Positions 1-5,189 of a stretch of 5,189 nt of DNA are shown in pieces. Numbering within the stretch: position 1 is the stretch's first letter; each line of letters opens with the position of its first letter. The notes beneath the pieces are model-generated. The model was given only the letters and a program-made list of their open reading frames with translations. It ran no database searches and had not been told where the DNA came from. The position numbers and the translations under genes are program-made. Source of the DNA: Aquiflexum sp041751335 (lineage in GTDB: Bacteria > Bacteroidota > Bacteroidia > Cytophagales > Cyclobacteriaceae); assembly GCF_041751335.1 (NCBI RefSeq), contig NZ_JBGSXS010000002.1, forward strand, positions 1-5,189, read 5' to 3'.

Positions 1-288
1 TTCATAATTCCCATATCCTTTGGCTTTACCTTGGGCATACTCCAGTCCTCTTTTCAGATGTTCAGGAATAATATCGCAACAGGCGATCAATTCATATTCA
101 GGAAGTTCCTTTAGAATCATGGCCAATCCTATTCCCCTGCTGCCACATCCGATCAATCCTACCTTGAGTGGGCTATCAGAAGATGACCGTGTTCTTCCAG
201 CTTGTGAAGGAAATCCCATGGCGCTGATTCCCGTGAGCGCTGTTGCACTGGTCAGGATAAATTTTCTTCTGTTTAGTTGGTTTTCCAT
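1..288 (-). CDS. Tat-exported Gfo/Idh/MocA family oxidoreductase, N-terminal part (cut by window edge)
   Basis: The first 96 codons of a gene that runs off the left edge; the reading frame is open to base 1. The protein starts MENQLNRRKF, with a twin-arginine motif (R7-R8, followed by K-F-I-L) and a hydrophobic stretch at about residues 11-26, so Tat export is predicted. After a short linker comes the start of a Rossmann fold: beta strand KVGLI, then the dinucleotide loop G47-C-G49-S-R-G52 (GxGxxG), and an acidic residue D72 at the end of the second strand, the usual position for binding the NAD ribose. This matches the N-terminus of the Gfo/Idh/MocA family (NAD(P)-dependent sugar or cyclitol oxidoreductases). 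The EKP motif, catalytic histidine and C-terminal domain lie outside the window, so subfamily and substrate cannot be judged. It sits 37 bases downstream of another family member on the same strand, so co-transcription is likely. No Shine-Dalgarno is seen; the leader is A/T rich, as is common in Bacteroidota. Confidence 0.88.
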   Translation of the reverse strand, partial: MENQLNRRKFILTSATALTGISAMGFPSQAGRTRSSSDSPLKVGLIGCGSRGIGLAMILKELPEYELIACCDIIPEHLKRGLEYAQGKAKGYGNYE

Positions 289-325
289 TGATTTATTGTT
301 TTGCAAAGAATCATCATTAATTCAA

Positions 326-1678
326 TTATGCTGTGGGTTCCCAACCTGGTTCATAGTCCCTTTTCCAATATTTAATTGCTGATTTGTTATTTATAATATG
401 CCCATTTTTAGGATTGATGTGGAGGGTTCCACCTGAGCGCTGCGCAATATTTCCCAATTGGACCAAAAGTGTGCTGGCCTGCCCACCATTGATTTCTGCT
501 GCCAAAGGCGTTCCTTTTTTGATCGCATCAAACATATTTTGGATATGGATGGCGTCCAGATCCTGAGTCGGGTCAGAAAGATTTCTGGCATCCACAGTAC
601 GATCAAATTTCACCTCTTTGACCAGTTTGTTTTTCAGATCATAGATAGCATAGGCATTACCCCCTCCGATATTGAGCGACCCTTCTTCACCATAAAAAAT
701 CACTCCAACGCTGGAACCTTCATTGTTGATCCCATTGCAGCTTCTTCCTTCCCAGGTAATCAGGGAGTTGTTGTCAAACTCCAGACTGATCATCTGGGTG
801 TCGGGCGTTTCCCAGTCATCTTGGTATCGATATCTTCCACCGGATGAGGTGACCTTAGTCGGGAATTCCACGCCAAGTCCCCATCTGGCCAGATCCACCA
901 TATGGGTTCCGTTGTTGAGGGCTTCTCCGGTACCCCAGTTCCAGAACCAATGCCAGTTGTAGTGGATGATATTGTCCCGATAATCTTCCCTTGGTGCAGG
1001 TCCCTGCCAAAGTTCATAATCGAGGTGATCAGGTACGGAAACTTTCTTTCCTATTCCAATCGGGCCCCTTTTGTTGGTGTACCAGGTTTTGGCATAATAG
1101 GGTCTTCCTATCACACCGTCATGTACTTCCTTTATCGCTGCAGCCACATTGGGCCAGGAACGTCTTTGGTTCCCCATTTGAATGACGCTGTTATATTTTG
1201 ATGCAGCTTGAATCAAAATTTCTCCTTCGTGGGGATTATGGCTGGAAGGTTTTTCCAAATAGACATCTTTTCCCGCTTTACAAGCTAAGATTGCCGCTGG
1301 AGCATGCCAATGGTCAGGTGCGGCGACCACCAACACATCCACATCCTTATCCTCCAGGCTTTTTCTGAAATCGGCAGTGGCTTTGGGTTGTTTGTCCTGG
1401 ATTTTTGAAACTGCAGCAATACATTTTTCAGCGGCAATTCTATCGACATCACAGATATGCAGTACTTCAGCATTGGGCTGCTTGGCAAAGTTCTGCGCCA
1501 AGGCATTGCCTCTGCTGTTGACGCCCATTACAGATACTTTGATGCGGTCATTGGCACCAAGTATTTTCCCATAGCTTTTGGGGCTGAATCCAGGGAGAAT
1601 CCCTCCAATTGACAGGGCAGTTGTCCCTAATATGGTTTTTTTGATAAAGGTTCTTCTTGTGTCTTTTGGGCTTTTCAT
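326..1678 (-). CDS. Tat-exported Gfo/Idh/MocA family oxidoreductase with bacterial-type C-terminal domain
   Basis: A 450-residue protein when started at the ATG at 1678. That start puts a twin-arginine signal near the N-terminus (T7-R-R-T-F-I-K13, hydrophobic stretch about 15-31), indicating export of a folded cofactor-bound enzyme to the periplasm. The Rossmann domain follows: nucleotide loop G52-V-N-S-R-G57, where the usual second glycine is N54; acidic D77 after strand two; PDHWHAP at 121-127; E142-K143-P144 with the family's catalytic-type lysine. The second half holds GTGEALNNGTH with H259 and D262, corresponding to the catalytic histidine region, and ends in a tryptophan-rich tail (W438 to the end) typical of the bacterial-type C-terminal domain (PF19051-like). 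The likely reaction is NAD(P)-dependent oxidation or reduction of a sugar or glycoside; the substrate is unknown. The frame continues upstream to an ATG at 1795 (39 extra residues), but that start would bury the Tat signal. The gene lies divergent to the RraA-like gene and directly upstream of a second oxidoreductase gene. Confidence 0.9.
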   Translation of the reverse strand: MKSPKDTRRTFIKKTILGTTALSIGGILPGFSPKSYGKILGANDRIKVSVMGVNSRGNALAQNFAKQPNAEVLHICDVDRIAAEKCIAAVSKIQDKQPKATADFRKSLEDKDVDVLVVAAPDHWHAPAAILACKAGKDVYLEKPSSHNPHEGEILIQAASKYNSVIQMGNQRRSWPNVAAAIKEVHDGVIGRPYYAKTWYTNKRGPIGIGKKVSVPDHLDYELWQGPAPREDYRDNIIHYNWHWFWNWGTGEALNNGTHMVDLARWGLGVEFPTKVTSSGGRYRYQDDWETPDTQMISLEFDNNSLITWEGRSCNGINNEGSSVGVIFYGEEGSLNIGGGNAYAIYDLKNKLVKEVKFDRTVDARNLSDPTQDLDAIHIQNMFDAIKKGTPLAAEINGGQASTLLVQLGNIAQRSGGTLHINPKNGHIINNKSAIKYWKRDYEPGWEPTA

Positions 1679-1795
1679 AGGGGGAAGAATTTTGGGTGGA
1701 TACCATACATCGTTCAGATATTCCAAGATAGAAAATCCCCTTTTGATTTTTGCGTTTAAAATGCTTTCTTTATTCAAACGGTAAGTAGAAATCAT

Positions 1796-1964
1796 GAATT
1801 GCCAGTTGGTTTTACCAGTTTTTCTCCCAGTGATTCAGTGATTAAAAAATTATATTTTTTTCATAGTGCAGCAATTAAAAATTGAATGTAGTGTTTGACC
1901 TCAGTCAATAATCAAGAGTCTGAAAATGTGATTAAATTAAAAAAACAATAAACCCATTATTATT
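1796..1964. promoter_or_regulatory. Divergent A/T-rich intergenic region, presumed promoters for both gene groups
   Basis: This stretch separates the leftward oxidoreductase pair from the rightward RraA-like operon, so it should hold both promoters; that is inferred from gene layout only. If the leftward gene starts at 1678, the non-coding region is longer, 1679-1964. It contains a head-to-tail 8-base repeat (CAGTGATT twice, 1828-1843) and a small inverted repeat (CAATT-aaa-AATTG, 1872-1884), either of which could bind a regulator. No exact match to the Bacteroidota -7 consensus TAnnTTTG at a sensible distance was found on either strand; the nearest sequences have a one-base spacing error. 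No tRNA, riboswitch or small ORF of note was seen. Confidence 0.4.
1828..1843. repeat. Tandem 8-bp direct repeat CAGTGATT x2
   Basis: Two perfect, directly adjacent copies of CAGTGATT lie in the divergent intergenic region between the two gene groups. The placement fits a regulator binding site, but such a short repeat can also occur by chance. Confidence 0.4.
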
Positions 1965-2840
1965 ATGAAAAACTTATTCTTGCCTCTATTTCTGATTGGT
2001 GTAATAACAATACATACCAATCTTAATGCCCAAAATGAACCGGTTGTTTCTGACGAAGTATTGATAGCCTTATATAAAGGTGCCCGTGTCACGGATGTGG
2101 TAGATGGTCTGGTGACGGTGGGATATATGGATGTGGGCGTGATGGATCCCAAAATTGCTCCTCTATGGAAAGATGTGGAAACCATGAGTCACAGGTTTTC
2201 AGGGATAGCCGTGACGGTCCGATACGGTCCTACCAACAGGCCCATGCATCCTGGAGCAGATCTGACCAAGCCCGAAAATTATGAAGAATATAGGAAATGG
2301 AGAGGGATGTGGTATTCCCAGTTATCTTCAGAACCATTTCAGCAATATATAAAACAAGGGACTGTAGTCGTGATGGATAATAAGGATGATAATGATACAG
2401 GTTCCACAGGGTCCAAAAATATTATGGATTGGCAGGAAAAAGGGGCTGTCGGCCTTGTTGCAGCCGGAGGTGTAAGGGATATAGATGAAGTCATCAGGCA
2501 GAAGAATCCTGTTTATATGAATTATTTTGAAAGAGGAAGGGGCGAAAGGATCGGTCGTAATGAATTTATTGATGCCCAAAGACCGGTAGTGGTAGGTGGT
2601 TGTCTGGTCTATCCCGGTGATGTGATTGTGGCAGATGGAGACGGCGTGGTGGTGGTTCCAAGGAGAGTGGCAGTCAGGGTAGGACAGATTGCCTACATGG
2701 AATTGGTAGATGATATGAAAGGCCGAAAAGAACTCTACGAAAAAACTGGAAGGGAACTGGATGAGACGGTGATCATTCTGGATGAACCCGCTGCATTTTT
2801 CAAAAAGCTGGGCTTACCAGTCGATCCAAATAAGAAATAA
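1965..2840 (+). CDS. Sec-exported RraA-like family protein (putative aldolase/lyase-type enzyme)
   Basis: A 291-residue protein. Residues 1-22 form a Sec signal peptide (lysine at 2, hydrophobic core 4-17, likely cleavage after LNA22 before Q23), so the mature protein should be periplasmic. The rest matches the RraA/HMG-aldolase-like fold: an N-terminal helix with RVTDVVDGL (41-49), a strand near FSGIAVTVRY (78-87), GSTGSKN (146-152), GAVGLVAAGGVRD with R171-D172, PVYMN at 182-186, and the C-terminal signature GGCLVYPGD (211-219) followed by D224-G-D-G and VVVVP at 228-232. In characterised HMG/CHA aldolases of this family the Arg-Asp pair positions substrate and a divalent metal; both residues are kept here. 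The protein is much longer than E. coli RraA (about 160 residues) because of the signal peptide, an insertion at about 90-130 and a C-terminal helical extension after about 240. The reaction is not known; a retro-aldol, decarboxylation or lyase step on a keto acid or keto sugar is possible. First gene of the rightward group. It starts at ATG 1965 behind an ATT-repeat leader with no Shine-Dalgarno. Confidence 0.85.
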   Translation: MKNLFLPLFLIGVITIHTNLNAQNEPVVSDEVLIALYKGARVTDVVDGLVTVGYMDVGVMDPKIAPLWKDVETMSHRFSGIAVTVRYGPTNRPMHPGADLTKPENYEEYRKWRGMWYSQLSSEPFQQYIKQGTVVVMDNKDDNDTGSTGSKNIMDWQEKGAVGLVAAGGVRDIDEVIRQKNPVYMNYFERGRGERIGRNEFIDAQRPVVVGGCLVYPGDVIVADGDGVVVVPRRVAVRVGQIAYMELVDDMKGRKELYEKTGRELDETVIILDEPAAFFKKLGLPVDPNKK

Positions 2841-2947
2841 CTGTAATAAAACAAATCAATAGCCAGTTTCTTGGGACCGGGTTAATTCTTGTTTCTGGAT
2901 CAATATCATAAATGAAGTTAGGTGTACCTCAAACAAAAAGCCTTAAT

Positions 2948-4261
2948 ATGGAATATTCAAAAGACAACGCTGAAAACCAAAATCGAAGAGCCTTTCTCAA
3001 AACTACAGGAAAGGCCTTGGTCGGAAGTGCCGCCCTTCCTCTTGTTTTTAATGTCAACAAAAGTTTTGGCATGAAAAACGACATCCTAAAAGTAGGTTTG
3101 ATTGGATGTGGAGGTAGAGGTACAGGTGCAGCAGCCCAGGCATTAAAAGCAGATCCAAATACTGTTCTGACCTGCATGGCTGATATATTTTCGGATTATT
3201 TGGATGAATCTTACAATGCGCTCATTCAGGTTAATCCAACTCAGGTCCAAGTTGGCGAGGGTCAAAAATTCATCGGATTTGATGCTTATCAAAAAGTATT
3301 GGACTCCGATGTCGATGTGGTGATTCTGACTACACCACCTGCCTTCAGGCCAGGTCATTTTAAAGCGGCGGTTCAGGCAGGAAAGCATGTGTTTTGTGAA
3401 AAGCCCGTGGCAGTTGATGCACCTGGAGTAAGAAGTGTTATGGAAACTGCAAGGTTGGCTAAAGAAAAAGGATTGAATTTGGTTTCAGGCTTTACTTTTA
3501 GGTATGACTTTCCAAAAAGAGCTTTGTTTGAAAAAATCAATAATGGGGAAATCGGGGAAGTGATGTCGGTATTGACAGTCAGAAACGGTGGCGGATTATG
3601 GTACAAAGAGAGACAGCCTTCCTGGACTGAAATGGAATATCAATTGAGAAACTGGTATTATTATGATTGGCTTTCCGGAGATTATATCGTGGAAATGATG
3701 GTCCATAGCTTAGACATGATGTCTTGGGCATTTGGTGATAAGCTTCCGTTAAAAGCAACAGGTTCAGGAGGCAGACAATCAAGGACTGAAAAGAAGTGGG
3801 GAAATATCTATGATCACTTCGCTATTGAATATGAATATGAAAATGGTGCAAAAGGGATTCATTTTAGCAGGCAACAACAAGGATGTTCCAATGTCAATAA
3901 AGCTGATGTGTTTGGTAAAAACGGGAATGCTGTAGTCGATATAGGTAGGCAGACACATAGAATTCAAAATGATAGCCTATGGGATTATGAAGGCGAAAAA
4001 AACAATCCTTATGAAACTCAACATGAGGAGTTGTTTGCTGCTATCCGAGCCGGAAAACCAATCAATGAAGGAGAATTAATGGCAAACAGTACCATGTTGG
4101 CCATTTTGGGCAGAATGGTGGGGTATTCTGGTCAGACAATTACTTGGGAGCAAGCCATGAATTCCAATCAGGTCCTTGGCCCTGATTTGGATGAGTATCA
4201 TTGGGATTTGGTATGGCCGGTGCCTCCTGTGGCAGTACCAGGCAAGACAAAAGTAATTTGA
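2948..4261 (+). CDS. Tat-exported Gfo/Idh/MocA family oxidoreductase
   Basis: A 437-residue protein from the ATG at 2948; an in-frame ATG at 2912 would add 12 residues. The later start is preferred because it places the twin-arginine motif (N12-R-R-A-F-L-K18) at the usual distance from the N-terminus, but there is no Shine-Dalgarno at either site to decide. After the hydrophobic segment (about 23-34) comes the Rossmann domain with G53-C-G-G-R-G58, acidic D79, and E151-K152-P153 carrying the catalytic-type lysine. The C-terminal alpha/beta domain includes GDYIVEMMVHSLD (244-256), where H253 and D256 match the conserved histidine/aspartate of the family. The tail is proline rich (WPVPPVAVPG). 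An NAD(P)-dependent oxidoreductase acting on a sugar, glycoside or related polyol in the periplasm is expected; the substrate is unknown. It lies between the RraA-like gene (107 bases upstream) and the DUF1080 gene (40 bases downstream) on the same strand, which suggests one operon and a shared pathway. Confidence 0.9.
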   Translation: MEYSKDNAENQNRRAFLKTTGKALVGSAALPLVFNVNKSFGMKNDILKVGLIGCGGRGTGAAAQALKADPNTVLTCMADIFSDYLDESYNALIQVNPTQVQVGEGQKFIGFDAYQKVLDSDVDVVILTTPPAFRPGHFKAAVQAGKHVFCEKPVAVDAPGVRSVMETARLAKEKGLNLVSGFTFRYDFPKRALFEKINNGEIGEVMSVLTVRNGGGLWYKERQPSWTEMEYQLRNWYYYDWLSGDYIVEMMVHSLDMMSWAFGDKLPLKATGSGGRQSRTEKKWGNIYDHFAIEYEYENGAKGIHFSRQQQGCSNVNKADVFGKNGNAVVDIGRQTHRIQNDSLWDYEGEKNNPYETQHEELFAAIRAGKPINEGELMANSTMLAILGRMVGYSGQTITWEQAMNSNQVLGPDLDEYHWDLVWPVPPVAVPGKTKVI

Positions 4262-4301
4262 TCATTGTTTTGAAATCCCTAGAATTTTAAAATTTAGACA
4301 A

Positions 4302-5057
4302 ATGAAATTTAACTTCCCTTTTGCCATCATTGCAGCTTCCTTACTTATCTGTACTCCTGTTGCAGGCCAAGACTATTTATTTGAATTTGGAAAGTCTAGA
4401 GGATTGGAGTCTTTGGTCAGCGATAAGCAACCTGAAGAAACTCCCCTGAAATGGTACAATGTAAATACCGAAAAAGAAACATGGTATTTTGAAGGGGATG
4501 AACTGGTTTGCAAAGGTTTACCGATTGGGGTAATACGGTCTGAGAAGCAATATGAAAACTTCATCATGTACATTGAGTGGAAGCACATAGAGGCAGGGGG
4601 GAATTCTGGAACATTTGTTTGGAGCAGTGCAATTCCTGGAGACAACCGACTTCCTGACGGCGTAGAGGTGCAAATGCTTGAATTGGATTGGGTAAATCAA
4701 AATAAAAAAGATGGCGTTCTGCCTCCGATAGCCTATGTACATGGAGAATTATTTGGAGTAGGGGGAGTAACAACCGTACCTGATAATCCGAGAGGAACGC
4801 GAAGCAAATCCATTGAAAATCGCTGCTTGGGCAAAGGCCAATGGAATACTTATGTGGTAGTTTGTGTGGACGGTGTCATCAAGCTATCTGTAAATGGGAA
4901 GTTTGTCAATGGCATCAGTCAGTCCAGTCAAAAGAAAGGATACATCTGTCTCGAATCGGAAGGGGCTCCCATACATTTCAGAAATCTGAAAATCACAGAA
5001 CTCCCAGAAGGTTTTACTTCTATTGAGCAAATAGCACCTTTAATATCCAACTATTAA
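4302..5057 (+). CDS. Sec-exported DUF1080 / 3-keto-disaccharide hydrolase-like protein
   Basis: A 251-residue protein with a Sec signal peptide (hydrophobic core about 5-19, probable cleavage after VAG22 before Q23). There is a cysteine at 17, but the preceding residues do not form a lipobox, so a soluble periplasmic or secreted form is more likely than a lipoprotein. The remainder is one DUF1080-type (PF06439) concanavalin/LamG-like beta sandwich: W61-Y-F-E-G-D-E-L with the following strand, the YENFIMYIEWKH stretch (84-95), G100-N-S-G-T (the family's GNSG motif), DGVEVQMLELD (119-129), the histidine-glycine-glutamate at 147-149, GQWNTYVVV (179-187), VNGKFVNG (197-204), and the closing GYICLESEG...HFRNLKITELP (213-235). 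Members of this family cleave 3-keto-glycosides or bind glycans. Its place directly behind a Tat-type oxidoreductase fits the keto-glycoside role: the oxidoreductase would make the 3-keto sugar and this protein would cleave the glycosidic bond. The substrate is not shown. Last gene of the rightward group; the short A/T-rich leader lacks a Shine-Dalgarno. Confidence 0.9.
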   Translation: MKFNFPFAIIAASLLICTPVAGQDYLFEFGKSRGLESLVSDKQPEETPLKWYNVNTEKETWYFEGDELVCKGLPIGVIRSEKQYENFIMYIEWKHIEAGGNSGTFVWSSAIPGDNRLPDGVEVQMLELDWVNQNKKDGVLPPIAYVHGELFGVGGVTTVPDNPRGTRSKSIENRCLGKGQWNTYVVVCVDGVIKLSVNGKFVNGISQSSQKKGYICLESEGAPIHFRNLKITELPEGFTSIEQIAPLISNY

Positions 5058-5135
5058 TTAAACGTCAATTTCCTTTAGACCGATACCAAGTAGATTACCC
5101 AAATTGGCAATCGATATGAATAGATATTGTGTTTT

Positions 5136-5151
5136 CGTCCCTTTAGGGACG
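5136..5151. repeat. Perfect palindrome CGTCCCTTTAGGGACG, REP-like intergenic repeat candidate
   Basis: A 16-base perfect palindrome (CGTCCC, TTTA, GGGACG) sits 78 bases after the stop of the DUF1080 gene. In RNA it would form a stem of six GC-rich pairs with a four-base loop. It lacks a following T-run on either strand, so it is not a standard intrinsic terminator, although it could protect the 3' end of the operon transcript. Similar GTCCC-type short palindromes recur between genes in many Bacteroidota genomes, so a dispersed REP-like element is the favoured reading; that comes from memory and was not tested here. The sequence right of it (to 5189) has no recognisable gene. Confidence 0.5.
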
Positions 5152-5189
5152 ACATATGGGTAAAAATAGATCTTGTAAAATGATGCCCG

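Noticed and set aside
20..962. Several plus-strand open frames (20-382, 384-566, 458-847, 723-962) opposite the leftward oxidoreductases
   Set aside because: They overlap minus-strand genes with clear family motifs, have low-complexity or unnatural composition and show no recognisable domain; they are antisense shadows.
1775..1783. TACCGTTTG on the minus strand, resembling the Bacteroidota -7 element TAnnTTTG
   Set aside because: The spacer has three bases instead of two and no TTG-type -33 element was found at the right distance.
1889..1897. TAGTGTTTG on the plus strand as a promoter -7 element for the RraA-like gene
   Set aside because: It has the same one-base spacing error against TAnnTTTG and no convincing upstream partner.
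2841..2947. Possible terminator or second promoter between the RraA-like and oxidoreductase genes
   Set aside because: Only four-base arms (CCAG/CTGG) could be paired and no T-run follows; no promoter consensus was found.
3143..3967. Minus-strand open frames beneath the plus-strand oxidoreductase (3143-3388, 3373-3606, 3579-3782, 3779-3967)
   Set aside because: They lie entirely within a well supported gene on the other strand and carry no domain or signal of their own.
4283..4294. AATTTTAAAATT palindrome between the oxidoreductase and DUF1080 genes
   Set aside because: A pure A/T 12-base palindrome is expected by chance in an A/T-rich gap and would form only a weak hairpin; there is no terminator signature.
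4302..4370. Lipoprotein signal in the DUF1080 protein (cysteine at residue 17)
   Set aside because: The residues before the cysteine (L-L-I) do not fit a lipobox, which needs a small residue just before it; a signal peptidase I site after residue 22 fits better.

Overview
The window most likely comes from a Bacteroidota bacterium, probably of the Cytophagales/Cyclobacteriaceae type. This is an inference from moderate GC, A/T-rich leaders without Shine-Dalgarno sequences, and a gene set (Tat-exported Gfo/Idh/MocA oxidoreductases, a secreted DUF1080 protein, a secreted RraA-like protein) that is typical of that phylum. The genus cannot be determined from the sequence alone.

Layout: five protein genes in two divergent groups. 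On the minus strand, reading leftward from about 1678, there is a complete Gfo/Idh/MocA oxidoreductase (326-1678; the frame stays open up to 1795). After 37 bases it is followed by the first 96 codons of a second Gfo/Idh/MocA oxidoreductase, cut by the left edge (1-288). On the plus strand, starting at 1965, come a Sec-exported RraA-like protein (1965-2840), a third Tat-exported Gfo/Idh/MocA oxidoreductase (2948-4261, possibly from 2912) and a Sec-exported DUF1080/3-keto-disaccharide hydrolase-like protein (4302-5057). The two groups share an A/T-rich divergent intergenic region (about 1796-1964). The last 132 bases hold no gene but contain a perfect short palindrome that looks like a dispersed intergenic repeat.

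How the genes may work together: every product carries an N-terminal export signal. The three NAD(P)-type oxidoreductases have twin-arginine signals, as expected for proteins that fold around a dinucleotide before export. The RraA-like and DUF1080 proteins have ordinary Sec signals. DUF1080 proteins and Gfo/Idh/MocA enzymes co-occur in pathways that oxidise a glycoside to its 3-keto form and then cleave it without a classical glycosidase. The most economical reading is a periplasmic keto-sugar module, with the RraA-like protein as a possible aldolase/lyase-type step. The substrate is unknown. No transporter, regulator or classical glycosidase lies inside the window.
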